A stretch of DNA of 64,000 nt from Thermothielavioides terrestris NRRL 8126. Lineage: Eukaryota > Ascomycota > Sordariomycetes > Sordariales > Chaetomiaceae. A program made the position numbers and the translations under genes. Under the pieces are notes generated by a model. The model saw nothing but the letters and a program-made list of their open reading frames with translations. It had not been told where the DNA came from and did not search any database. The stretch lies in contig NC_016458.1 in assembly GCF_000226115.1 (NCBI RefSeq), forward strand, positions 9,095,501 through 9,159,500, written 5' to 3'. Numbering within the stretch: position 1 is the stretch's first letter; each line of letters opens with the position of its first letter. Shown here piece by piece: positions 12,302 to 23,094 of this stretch.

Positions 12302-13261
12302 ATGGTTTCCTCCAAGACTTACACGCTCAACAACGGCGTCAAAATCCCCGCCATCGGATTCGGCACCTTTGCCAACGAGGGCGCCAAGGGGGAGACATAC
12401 GCTGCCGTGTCCAAGGCGCTCGAGGTCGGCTACCGCCATCTCGACTGCGCGTGGTTCTACCGCAACGAGGACGAGGTGGGCGACGCGCTGCGCGACTTCC
12501 TCGCCAAGAACCCGACGGTGAAGCGCGAGGACATCTTCATCTGCACCAAGGTCTGGAACCACCTGCACGAGCCCGAGGACGTCAAGTGGAGTCTGCAGGA
12601 CTCGTGCGCCAAGCTGCGCGTCGACTACGTCGACCTCTTCCTGGTGCACTGGCCGATCGCGGCCGAGAGGAACGACGACCGCACGGTCAAGATCGGGCCC
12701 GACGGCAAGTATGTCATCAACAAGGAGTTGACGGAGAACCCGGAGCCGACGTGGCGGGCGATGGAGGAGCTGGCCGACAGCGGCAAGGCGCGGGCCATCG
12801 GCGTGTCCAACTGGACGATCGCGGGCCTGGAGCAGCTGCTCTCGTTCGCGCGCATCAAGCCGGCCGTCAACCAGATAGAGATCCACCCGTTCCTGCCCAA
12901 CACGGAGCTGGTCCAGTTCTGCTTCGATCACCAGATCATGCCGGCCGCCTACTCGCCGCTGGGGTCGCAGAACCAGGTGCCGTCGACGGGCGAGCGCGTG
13001 CGCGAGAACCCCACGCTCAACGAGGTGGCCAAGCGCAGCGGGCACAACCTCGCCCAGGTGCTGCTCGCCTGGGGGCTGCGCCGCGGCTACGTCGTGCTGC
13101 CCAAGAGCTCGACGCCCAGCCGCATCGAGAGCAACTTCCAGGTGCCTGAGCTGTCCGACGTCGACTTCAACGCCATCGAGGACGTCGCCCGCGGCCGCCA
13201 CGTCCGCTTCGTCGACATGAAGGACACGTTTGGCTGGAACGTATGGCCACAGGAAGAATAG
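12302..13261 (+). CDS. Aldo-keto reductase (AKR family)
   Basis: This is an intronless 319-residue NAD(P)H-dependent oxidoreductase with the (alpha/beta)8-barrel layout; it probably reduces a carbonyl or sugar aldehyde in the cytosol. The catalytic tetrad is visible: Asp48 and Tyr53 in LDCAWFYRNE, Lys83 in CTKVW and His116 in LVHWP. The cofactor-end motif LPKSSTPSRIESN is close to the conserved C-terminal signature. Its size is typical (300-330 residues). The glycerol-dehydrogenase/xylose-reductase-like branch is the closest general match, but the substrate is not deducible. It is the first intact gene beside the RIP-mutated transposon block and shows no stop codons or AT drift. The long open frame on the opposite strand is a GC-rich shadow. 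Confidence 0.92.
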   Translation: MVSSKTYTLNNGVKIPAIGFGTFANEGAKGETYAAVSKALEVGYRHLDCAWFYRNEDEVGDALRDFLAKNPTVKREDIFICTKVWNHLHEPEDVKWSLQDSCAKLRVDYVDLFLVHWPIAAERNDDRTVKIGPDGKYVINKELTENPEPTWRAMEELADSGKARAIGVSNWTIAGLEQLLSFARIKPAVNQIEIHPFLPNTELVQFCFDHQIMPAAYSPLGSQNQVPSTGERVRENPTLNEVAKRSGHNLAQVLLAWGLRRGYVVLPKSSTPSRIESNFQVPELSDVDFNAIEDVARGRHVRFVDMKDTFGWNVWPQEE

Positions 13262-13859
13262 GAGACTAGGGGACTAGGAGTCATTTGTAATCAGCCCCCA
13301 AATCATATGCCTGTCCGTCGGGGCAATACTTACATCGCGGAGCTCCGGTCCAGCGTGTTTCGGAGACTTTTCCGTTTCTGATCTTGGATCTTGGGATCCG
13401 TCATTCAGCTCGGCCTGCCAGTCTGATTGATTAATAAGTAGACGCGACCAACCCCCTGGGTCACCAACGTGGACCTGCCGGGGTCCAAGCAGCAGATACA
13501 ACGGCGGCGCTGTTATCGCGAGCATTCTTTACACTAAACGACCATAGCGCGCCAGGATTACGCCATTGCAGTGTGATCCTCCTGGGACACACCCGCAGCC
13601 TCCTTCATTGGTCAGCAGCCTCTCTGGCCCCCGACATATTGCACCGCCATCCCGTTGGAGGAATCGCGGCCCCGTTTCCCCCCGCTTCTTGTTGATGCTG
13701 TCTTAGTAATGCAGTGTTGCTTGGTCCTTCGACGTGGCAGAGAGAAGGAGCATAAGTAGTCTCGAACGAGTGCGTCCGCTGCAGATGAGGCTGCTCAAAT
13801 TGGACCGTGTGCTCCGTCGGTGACTTGCGTGCATCCCGCATCTTGCCTTCACTACCAGA
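13262..13859. other. Intergenic, no gene seen
   Basis: It holds the 3' flank of the reductase and the upstream region of the NmrA-like gene. No conserved protein, RNA gene or repeat was recognised. Confidence 0.6.
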
Positions 13860-15137
13860 ATGGTCAAAATCGCCGTTGCCGGCCCCGGCCGTGAGTTTGC
13901 TCACTGTTCATGACAGACTCGGGCGTTCAGCACTGACACAACTTGGCCTGACGGTAGAGGTCGCCCATGAAATCATAGACGGTCTGGTTGCCACAGGAAA
14001 ACACGACATCCTCTTGCTGGCGCGGAAGGTATGAACAAGCACCGCTTGTCAGCTCCAGTCTTTGCACTCAAAAACTCCCCCATACATATCCGCTGACCTC
14101 GGCCAGGATGCTACCCCTGAGCAGCTCATCCCGGGTACCACCTGGGTCAAGGTTGACTACGAAGACCGCAAAGGCCTTGTGAAGACTCTCGAAGGGGTGC
14201 ACACCGTTCTGTCATTCATCGCGGCCCATCTGGACACGGACAACAAGTCCCAGAAGGCGCTGATCGACGCCGCCATCGAGGCTGGGGTCAAGCGGATTGC
14301 CCCCAGCGAGTGGGCAGGGTAAGCCAGTTAGATACCGGTGCATAGTCTGCTAGATCGGAGACCAGCCTGACCAGGCGAAAGAAGGGCGCTGATCGCTGAG
14401 GACGCCGCAGCTCTGATCTCACCGATCTCGATTGGTACAACAACAAGCTCGAGATTCGCAAGTACTTGGAGGAGAAGAACAGGGAGAAGAAAGTGATCGA
14501 GTACACCCTCTTCCAGCCCGGCTGGTTCCTCAACTACATCGTCGGCAGCCGGAAGACGACCAAGCACATCCCGACCGCTGCGGTGCCCGCCGTTTTGGTC
14601 GATCACGAGCGCCTGCGGGCCCGGGTCGCGGGCGACCCGAACAACAGAATCAGCTACACGGCGATCCACGACCTGGTCAACATCGTGGTGAAGGCGATCG
14701 ACTACGAGGGCGAGTGGCCCAGGGTCGGCGGCATCAACGGCAACACCGTGTCCATTGCCGAAGAGATCGCCATTGGCGAGAAGGTCAGGGGTACGTACCG
14801 AAACTGCATAATCAACCCTTACTTGACACATGAAACTAGGTAGCGGGCCGAAACTTGCTGACCTGGACCACCCGCAGGCAAACCGTATCAGGTCGAAACA
14901 CTCGACGTCGAGGAGGTCAAGGCGGGTGTTCTGAAGACGTCATGGCTGCCCACCTTGGACCACTTCCCTGTGTCGGAGGCCGAGAGGGAAGTGTATGCCA
15001 AGCTGTTGCTGCGCGGCATCCTTCTTAACGTGGCCAACGGGACCGCTCCCGTCTCGGACGAGTGGAACCGCATCTTTCCTGACTACAAGTTCACCACGGT
15101 TGAGGAGATCTTGACCGAGCAGCTTGGCAAGGCGTGA
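13860..15137 (+). CDS. NmrA-like / isoflavone-reductase-like NAD(P)-binding protein
   Basis: Five exons give 317 residues: 13860-13890, 13958-14028, 14107-14318, 14411-14790, 14878-15137. The introns (67, 78, 92 and 87 bp) are all GT-AG, and phases agree at every junction. The N-terminus MVKIAVAGPGQVAHEIIDGL is a Rossmann nucleotide-binding motif, one residue shorter than the common GGTGxxG form. Later motifs (SEWAG, FQPGWFLNYI, YTAIHDLVNIV) are those of atypical short-chain dehydrogenases of the NmrA/phenylcoumaran-reductase type. Family members are either reductases or redox-sensing regulators, and the sequence does not decide which. It converges on the broken DUF1295 gene downstream. Confidence 0.85.
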
Positions 15138-15403
15138 GCTAGAGAGATAGCCGCAGGCTCATCGTTTGACGGCGGGTTTGCTAGAGTTTGGAACACATAT
15201 TCAACTCCACCGGCGAAGGTACCGCGTAGCTTCTCGACCTACGGGGTTGCCATTGAATCCTCCAAGAGCACCCGTCGCACACACTGCGCCCCTTCAACCC
15301 ACCCGGTTGTTTCCACAAGTAGTTACCTCATATCATCTCGTTCCAACTCTGAATCTGGCACCAGTTTCAGTGGTTCGCAACCCTCGAAGCAATCTCACGG
15401 CGG

Positions 15404-16040
15404 CTACCCTTGGAACACTTTCCGGATGAGCTTCTCGACCGCGGCACTCGCAACACCGCAGCCCACGACAATCCAAGCCCATTTGTCGTAGACCCGGCTC
15501 GCATCCAGCCAGAACGTGTTCCTGTCGCGGCGGCAGGAACCAAACTCGATCTTCCTCGCCACGTCCGCGGCGCTGCACCGCCGCGCCTGCGACTCCTCGC
15601 TCTCCTTGCCACCGCCCACGCAGCGCAGGGGGACATAATTCGTCAGCGGCCCCAGCAGCGCGATCGGCGGGAGCATGCCGTTGGCGTAGAGGAACAAGGG
15701 AAACGACAGATGCACGAGGACGTCGCCCAGGTAGCTGCCATCGGCGTCAGCTGTCTCAGCCCGGTTTGCACTGGGAAGCTCGACAAGCCCAGAAGAAGGA
15801 GCTGCCTTACTTTGGATGCCGGACGATCCCCATACCCCTTCTCTGCACATCTTCCCCTGGCTTTCGGCTCTCTTCTTGAACTCTGCCAGCTGCCAGTCCG
15901 CCAACACCTCGAGCGCAAATCCGGCACTGAACAACCCCACCGCCGCGGCCTGGCCCAGCTCGCGGTACCCAGCCCCAATCACCAGCAGCGCCCCCTCCTC
16001 CGCCGGGCCAAACCCAACTGCTCCTGCTGGTGGTGGTGGT
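15404..16040 (-). pseudogene. 5'-truncated, frameshifted DUF1295 (steroid 5-alpha-reductase-like) gene
   Basis: The minus strand encodes the C-terminal half of a DUF1295 membrane protein. It starts in GYRELGQAAAVGLFSAGFAL, continues EVLADWQLAEFKKR, then YLGDVLVHLSFPLFLYANG, and ends VYDKWAWIVVGCGVASAA. An intron splits the signature RHPN/YLGD, with the donor GTAAGG on the minus strand near 15808-15813. The frame before the donor is off by one base: GVW is followed by GSSGIQ, while the next frame gives GIVRHPN, so one G is missing from a run of four. Upstream there are only 180 bp, a 22-G tract and the neighbouring gene, so the N-terminal half is absent. Sequencing error in the G-runs could explain the frameshift but not the missing 5' half. 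Confidence 0.68.
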
Positions 16041-16062
16041 GGGGGGGGGGGGGGGGGGGGGG
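16041..16062. repeat. 22-bp poly-G tract preceded by (TGG)n
   Basis: A run of 22 G follows TGG repeats (16028-16040). It lies at the upstream edge of the DUF1295 remnant. Its exact length is unreliable in most sequencing, and it can form G-quadruplex structure. Confidence 0.9.
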
Positions 16063-16243
16063 AGACGGGTGATGCGACCGCTCAGTCAAAGGTCAACAGC
16101 CCGGGCGGACTGGACTTATGGTTGCATTCCCACCAGAATGCAAGGAGGTATGAAACGGTTACGGGTGGCTCCTGACCACTCTCAATGACTCCCTACGAGA
16201 GTGCTGAGATTAACTCTGTAGTTACTGGCATCGCGAATCTTCT

Positions 16244-17674
16244 TCAGCTCTTTATGGCAGCCTGGCTGGCAAGCAGGCTCCCAGCAACAGTGAGCGACAG
16301 CACTGGGGAGATAATGTATGACATCTGTTAATGCTCGTTAGCCAGCATTCAGAGTAAGAGCGCCCGGGTCTAGCTGACCGTCAGAAGCCTCAAAATATGC
16401 ACTTCATCGTCCTTCGAACCCTCGGCGACCTGCACCAGGGTGATCAACTTCATGGCGCTGGGACCGGCAGGCATCATCATGAGGCAGAACCAGAGGATGG
16501 GATCCGAGCCGAGCATGCCGGTCCTGGTGGCCAGCACGTAGACGCAGCCGATGGAGAGGGCGGGCCAGGCGATGAAGCGCACGAGCAGGATGTAGAGTAC
16601 TGTGCCCCACGGCATGCTCACGATGCTCTCGTGGTTGCGCACGGCCTCCTTGGTCGCGCAGCAGAGGGTGACGCCGGCGACGACGACGGGCAGCGAGACG
16701 AAGAGGCCGCCGACCGTCTTGAGGGACGCGGTCAGCCAGGCGGTGAAGATGCCGCCGTCGTCGGAGCTGTTGAAGAAGACCCGGTGCAAGACGGGAACCA
16801 GGCCGATGATGGCGCCGACGATGGCGCCGAGCAGCGGCGCGTTGAAAAAGTCGGTGACGAAGAGCAGCCACCACTTGGTCCGCGGCGACAGGTGGTACCA
16901 TCGCTGACGGGGCACGAACCATGAGCGTCGACGGTCCGGCTTCGGCGCCAGCTGCTGGGGGTCCCTCGGACGAGTGCCAAAGAAAGAGTTCCTTCTGGAG
17001 GGGGCCGGCGAGGGGAATGAGTTGGGCAGCTGGGAGCTGAGGAGTCGAGTCTGCTCGTTGGCTGCTTCGACGTCCGGCGTTGGGGTGTGATTGTTCTCCT
17101 GGGCATGGCCATTGACGGCCTTGTCTTCCTCTTCCTCTTCCGGCTCTGGAGCGTGCTCGGAGTCGATGAGGCGCGGACCCACGGCGAAGGTGATGCAGTT
17201 GGAGACGGTGGAGAAGACGAGGAAGTAGGACTTGGCCCGCTCGATGGCGTCCTTGGTGCTCTCGTCGGCGACTATCAGCGGGCCTAGGATGCCGGTGTCC
17301 TCGAGGGCCGTCACGAGGAGCAGCGGGTAGCTTGTTGTGTTGTTGATCAGGATGGCCACCGTGGTCCAATCGGGCATGCCCAGGCCAAGGTGACCCAGGA
17401 TGCCGGCCGAGAATGAGACGACATGGCAGACGACGGCCCAGGCAAGAATCACGAGGTAGCGGCCGGCGCTCTCCCCGTGGAGTTCAGATCCGACCTTGGT
17501 GATGAGGAGGGCCGGTAGGAATATGCGGACGCATATTTTGGAAATGGGCTTGGTGTTGGCGCGGTCGATCAGCCTCGAGTGCGCCGCGATGCAGCCGTAG
17601 AACATGACGAGAAGCACCGAGAGGCTGGCTTGGATGGCCGCCAGGAAGGACTGAAGGAGGCCTGCAGACGCCAT
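16244..17674 (-). CDS. Auxin-efflux-carrier-family membrane transporter
   Basis: Two exons (17674-16379 and 16324-16244) encode 458 residues; the 54-bp intron has a GCTAAC branch site. Five hydrophobic helices in residues 1-170 and five after about residue 270 flank a long acidic, Ser/Pro-rich cytosolic loop, the 5+5 layout of the Mem_trans/PIN-like family. Motifs include KICVRIFLPALLITKVGSEL and, near the end, MMMPAGPSAMKLITLVQVAE. Reading straight on would stop after LLTVS. Splicing instead gives LLTMSYIISPVLSLTVAGSL, which restores the usual last helix. In fungi these proteins sit in ER or plasma membrane; the substrate is unknown. Confidence 0.88.
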
Positions 17675-18325
17675 GGTGAAGGAGCATTTGCCTCAGCCTA
17701 ACTTTCGATCTTCACGATTGAGGACTATAAGTCGTAAACTGGTGTCTGGATGAGGGCCAAGGCGCGGTCGGCTAAGGGCGGGAGATGTTGCAGAGGGTGC
17801 TTCTCGAATGATGGAGATGTTACAGTCGGGATGTCAGACGGTCGCAGTAGCGATGGGGTTGTTGATGTTCATGATGCCTCCTCTGCCTGCGCTCTTGAGA
17901 ATGCTCATTCCGGAATGGAAAACGCAGCTCAAATCGAAGGACGGCACACAAACAGTTCCTGATTTGGTTGTGGACTGCTGCGATGACGTCGAGAAAACCG
18001 GGGCCATCGATATCGCCACCCCTGCGCCAAACTTTCTCTCTGCCCAAAGGAATCTGAGCTATGGCATCTTGGAGCTACCCTCAATACAGGCGGCACCGTG
18101 AGTTGTCCCTCATTGCTGGAAAACAGAATAACCCTCACTACGACCCTCACCCGCCGCTCAACAGCAGTTCAGTCGAATGTACTCCGTCTGGGACAATGTG
18201 TGACGATACACCCAGCAGTGCCTGCCCGTAGGCCACTCAACTCGCAAGTCCATGAGATCCAGACATATCTCGGGCGCTGCGGCGCCGGCATGGTCTCAAC
18301 AACCGTCCGGAGTACAGCCGCATCG
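17675..18325. other. Intergenic, no gene seen
   Basis: It is upstream of the carrier gene and downstream of the second NmrA-like gene. Short open frames here resemble nothing I recognise. Confidence 0.6.
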
Positions 18326-19371
18326 TCAAGCCCCATACATTTCTTTCACTACATCCACCAGTTCCGTCTTTCCGTACTTGATACGCCCCGTAGGCTGCGG
18401 ATCCTCGTACAAAATGCCGCCCTCCAGATAGCTCGCATTCATCTCCGCAAACTGCTGGGCAATCCGAGGCGGGAACACAGCGCTATAGAACTCGGCGAGC
18501 CCGGCCTTGGGGATCTGCCGGATCTCGACGCTCTTGCCCGACACCTCCTCGAGCGCCTTTTGCACGTCCACGGAGGTGCATGCTCGCGGCCCGTGCAGCT
18601 CGAAAACGTAGGGCGTGGATGGAAGCGGTGTGCCTGTCCCGAGGAGCTCCGAGGCGCAGGCTGAGCCGATGTCTCGGACGGCGATCTGAGCGGACTGTCA
18701 GTCAAAAAGGTTCCGCCCTCCAGTTTCTGGAACAATGGAGACACACCATCGGCAGGGAATTGTCCAGCGGTGTCAGGGTGGTGAAGAAGAAGCCGGCGTC
18801 CCGGACCGTCTCAACCGCCGGGGCCCAGTTCTCCATGAAGTAGCTGCACCGGACGAAGACGACCTCGGGCGCGGCATCCTTGAGGACCGCCTCGGCCTCG
18901 TGGTTCGTCAGGATCTCGCCCTAGTAGATTTGGATAGTGAGCCCTCCTCTCTCCTGCCCCAACAAGTGAGCCTGAACCAGCTTGAAGACCTGGGAAAAGA
19001 CCCACAGTGCCGTGGTCATACTGCGCGCCCACGCTGGACAGCAGGACCAGCCTCTTGACCGACGCAGCCTTCTGGACCGCCGCCTTGACGTTTTCGGACA
19101 CGAGCCGGGCGTGCGCGACGATGTCCCTCTCCTCCACGTACAGCGGCGGAGTGATGTTGAGGACGGCGTCGGAGCCGGAGAGGTCGAGCGAAGATGCTTC
19201 CTCGACGCTGCCCTGCACGGCCTCGAAGCGGGGGTGCGACTTGAACTCGGCCGGCACTTTGGCCAGGTCGCGGTAGACTCCCCTGACGGTGGGGTTGCGG
19301 GCGTCGGCGAGCAGGCTCCGGATGGTGGCCTGCCCGGTCTTGGGGGAGGCGGGGACAACGGTGATGTGCAT
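18326..19371 (-). CDS. NmrA-like NAD(P)-binding Rossmann protein
   Basis: Three exons (19371-19006, 18920-18747, 18685-18326) encode 299 residues, with GT-AG introns of 85 and 61 bp. The N-terminus MHITVVPASPKTGQATIRSL is a nucleotide-binding loop. KRLVLLSSVGAQYDHGT followed after splicing by GEILTNHEAE is characteristic of the NmrA/NAD(P)H-binding group, as is CSYFMENWAP. The C-terminal exon carries VDVQKALEEVSGKSVEI. The group includes reductases and redox-state sensors. It is unlike the NmrA-like protein at 13860-15137 in sequence and exon structure, so the two are not a recent duplication. Confidence 0.85.
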
Positions 19372-20085
19372 GTTTACCAGGTGAGATTAATTGCGAATAT
19401 GTGTAGGAGAAGTGGTTGGGTGTCGGCGCGAAATTGCTCTTGATGTTTGGTTTGTCGATGCCTGTGGTGAAGTTACAGCAGCAGAGGATGGATGATGTCC
19501 AAAGAGTTTTAATTTTTTATGCTCCATCTGGCATCCTCGATGCTGATCAGGTCCACGTCATTGGCATGCGACTTCGGTCTGTCGTTCACAAGGCTTACGA
19601 CCAGATGGCGCTGCCAAGCTCGTTACATGCCTCGAAGAGTCAATTCAAGCATCCACTTTCTCTTATTCCGTGCAGAGCCACACATGGTTGCTGGGGAGAA
19701 CGCGTGGATGGCGGGCCAACTTGGATATCTGGGCCGCATGTTGAGTAATCGGCAGCAAACGGGCATTCGTCGTCCATGACGAAAGCGCGTTGAAAGGCAG
19801 CGTGTCTGGGTGGGATGGACAACCATTGAACACGAGCAGCCAAGACGGACGAGCAGTCAGACGGAACAACTCCAGTCCAGAACATCACACCGTTCTGAAT
19901 CTTTGACCCCACACTGCCAATTCCAGCTGCCTGTGCTCAGTTTCAAAGCCGAGAAAGACCCTCTTCACCGACGGCAGCCGCTCGGCCTCGGCGTTAGTCC
20001 ATGGGGCCACTTGCATGAAGTTGGGCAGCCATTTCCGGCCGCGGGCTGGCTCTTGCTCGAGGACGAATGCAGCACAACAACACCA
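19372..20085. other. Intergenic, no gene seen
   Basis: It lies between the start of the NmrA-like gene and the end of the secreted-protein gene. No conserved coding or RNA feature was recognised. Confidence 0.6.
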
Positions 20086-21917
20086 TCACTGTCGCCATGT
20101 CAACGAAGTGACATTCGCGCTCCACGGCTTCGGATCCGGCGCGGCACAGCGAATGTTCCCCCCCGACGTGACGCAAGTCGTCTCCGGGAGAAGCGTGCGC
20201 ACTTCTCCGCTGAAAGTGATCCTGATGTCCCGAAATGCCAGTCAGCGCTCGCCTTTAATTACTCTCGGCCATCACAAACCACTCGATTGCACCTCCCAGG
20301 TAGATGGATGTCGAGACAAGTAAAGCAGGGTAGGCACTTGGCAGGCGAAGTAAAACAAAGAAAAACTCACGGGCTGTGCGCATCCAGATCGGCACACTGC
20401 CACTGCACCTGGAGACCCAAAAACCGGCTGGGCATATCATAGCGGAACGAGCAATTCGTCGGCGCCAGCGTCGGGTCACCCACCGAGGTGATGTTGCACG
20501 GATACCACGGCAGGGCCGCGGCCGACGAGTTCGCCGGCGCCGAGCCGTTGGAGGAGCGCACGCCGTCGGTGGCGATGTAGGCGGCGTTGCCGGTCGGCTG
20601 GCCGCTCGTCTGCAGCTCCATGGCGAAGCTGACCGTCTCGACGTCGCTGTGGTTGGTCGTGGTGTTGGACGCGAAGTTGTCGAGCCACCAGGCCGGCGAC
20701 AGCATCGAGGCGACCGTGCAGCTGTCGGTGGTCGGCAGCGGGTCGTCGAGCGAGTACGGCTGCAGCAGCGTGTGCGATGTCACGTTGCCCGGGAACGCGC
20801 CGCTGGTGCCGCCCGTGCAGAAGGTCGTGCCGCCCTCGAAGGTCTGGCAGTCGAGTGTCAGGTTGGTGGTGCCGGTTGCGGTGATGGCGAAGCTGAGGCA
20901 TCAGGGGGCTTGCTTTAGCGGCCGGCCATGAGCTGGTGGGCGAGTGAGCCGAAGGGTGGGGGCAGAGCTTACGGCTGAGAGGGATCTTGGTCGTCACAGA
21001 ACCAAGTCTGGTTGACCGTGAGGGCAAACGTGCTGGGTTCAAACAACACCACAGTCCCGACTTGGTATCTGGCTGGGCGCTGGTAGACGGTTTGGCCCTG
21101 GCACGCCAACGGCTGAGGCCCAGCAGCAGCCGTGAGGACCCCCCCGCAGGAGGCGGTGTAGCCGAGGTGGTCATTGGTGACGATGACGAAGGCGTTGCCC
21201 CCTTGGATCTTTCCCGTGCCATTTTGGAGGTTGAGCTGGGTGGCCTCCACTTCCCAAGCAGGCGTCCTCGAGTCGGCGGTGCAGCCTTTGGTGTCGTGTC
21301 CCGTAGGCCCGCTGACGTACGCCGGGGTGATCTTGACAGGAGAGAGCAGTTCGGCCTTGACGAGCAACGGTTTTGTGGATTTGCATGTGGTTCCCGAACT
21401 TGGATCAGTCGAGCAGCTGATCGGGACAGAGCTGTTGCCGATTGCGGTGAAGTTCATCCTGCGATCGAACTCAGCCATGGAACAGACAAGCTATGGGAGC
21501 GCGGGAGCAAGAGAGCTAATCAAGAATCTAGCAGACATACGGCTTGCCCGGCACATCGCTGCACGCCCAGGTCTCGTTGAAGAAGAAGTAGGCCGTGTAA
21601 TTGCTGGCCTGGAAAGCAGCAACGAACGGCAGGTCCGAATTTGTCCGGTTCTGCGCGGAGCAGCTTTGCCATCCTCCTGGCGCGGTTGCATTGCTCGAGG
21701 CCTGGCATCTCAGCTGCAACGAGGTGTTGGTGGCCCGATTGAGCGCCTGAAAGGCAGCGACAGTGGAGTTGCCCAGCGTCTGCGATGCATAGTTCTCGAC
21801 AAGCCAGCTCGGCGTGGTGAAGGAGTTGGTGGTGCATCCTGCCAGGACGAAGAGACGATTACCGATTGCTGGGGCAAAAACCGCTGTCAAGAGGGCGGCC
21901 GAAGCGACACGAGCCAT
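20086..21917 (-). CDS. Secreted Cys-rich glycoprotein with three related modules
   Basis: Four exons (21917-21541, 21458-20973, 20892-20371, 20221-20086) encode 506 residues; the introns are 82, 80 and 149 bp with consistent phases. Residues 1-27 are a signal peptide (MARVASAALLTAVFAPAIG). About 19 N-glycosylation sequons are present and there is no other membrane segment or GPI signal. Three modules align by hand: each opens with Cys-Thr and a Trp 9-10 residues later (C28/W38, C185/W194, C346/W356), reaches Trp-x-Cys-x-Asp (W117, W278, W452), and closes with a Cys pair (C141/C151, C303/C313 and a 10-residue-spaced pair in module 3). I do not recognise the domain; the function is unknown but is extracellular or cell-wall by inference. 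Confidence 0.8.
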
Positions 21918-22990
21918 TGCTTGCTTGATTAGCGCGGCACCAGCAGGCAAGCTCCGTGCATCACCACAAACAGAGATCCCGAGGAAAAGAACCCGGCTGT
22001 GATCCCAACAACGGCCAAGGGCATGTTGAACCTTTGTGTAGATGCGAGATCGGCCGTTTAGATGCCGACCCCGCAGCGCAAAGGGAGCAACATATGAACC
22101 CAATTCCGGCTGTAATAAACGCTGCTTGTGCATGCTCCGTCAACGAACAGTCTTCGGCAGTTAGGCTGATCACAGCCCTCGCGGAGTCCAAAACACCTTG
22201 TCAACCCGGAAACTGGGTCCTGACGTGCAGCTGCGCGGTTCAAGATAACGCTATGCATCGGTAGAGATCACTGCGGTTGTGTTCTAGAATGCTTTCAAGC
22301 TCGGGTCACGCCACGGAAATCTTCACCAAGATTTATTGTCTGCTGCAGAGTAGTGTAGGGCTCCATGAATGAGCAGCGAAATTGGCTTATCAGCAGATCC
22401 CGTCTTGAACCTCCTCAATCAATCCTCCCAATACTCCGGTCCTCCAGCAAAAGCCCTGTCCTCCATGCCACCATCCTTTACCCCTTCCTCCATGATCTAT
22501 CAAGCCCGCCTGGTCGAAGTCTTTGCCTCTGGTGTTGTCTTTCTCCGAGCCGCTAAGAACGATCCAAGTGCGAAGAACGACCCCAATCGCTTCTTTGATT
22601 CAGTTGCAGGGTAGGTCGGGTGGGAGGCTCGCTGGAGGCTGACATCTGGGCAGCCCAGCTGCAGCCTCCTGGACGCCGTTCCATTCTCGTTGTTTTCAGG
22701 TTGAGCATGGCATCGTCCTCTGAGGTGCACTCCCCGGCATCTGAGAAGTCGCAGCAAAACCAGCATCCCCAGAACCATTGATGTTCGGGGCGGTAGAAAC
22801 AGCGCCCACACTGAAGTTGAGGGGACCGCCGGCCGTCAAGCTTTTGTCATCCGGCCCCGGGCTCCGCCCCAATCGCCGGGTGGAGGGGTGATTGAGGGCA
22901 GCGAGAGTCACGAGGCGGGAAGATGCTTGCTGTGAGTCGAAACCAGTCAGCTGGATGGATCAAACCGCGTTGTTTGCTCTCCTTGTCGGA
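21918..22990. other. Upstream region of the secreted-protein gene; no gene supported
   Basis: It contains the promoter side of the secreted-protein gene and about 700 bp with only short frames. A minus-strand frame near 22696-22911 gives GGPLNFSVGAVSTAPNINGS, which has a plausible protein-like composition, but I cannot connect it to a start or a family. Confidence 0.45.
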
Positions 22991-23094
22991 GGGGATCAGA
23001 CTTACAACCAGTGGATCGACGCCATCACTGTCTTCCGACCTGCCCCAGGATAGGCGAACGCGTGAGTTCCCAATTGGGTAACCCTGCATTTGAA

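Noticed and set aside
12257..13201. Long minus-strand frame (314 codons) over the aldo-keto reductase
   Set aside because: It is antisense to a clear reductase with intact catalytic residues; the translation is Arg/Val/Leu-biased, as expected for the complement of GC-rich coding DNA.
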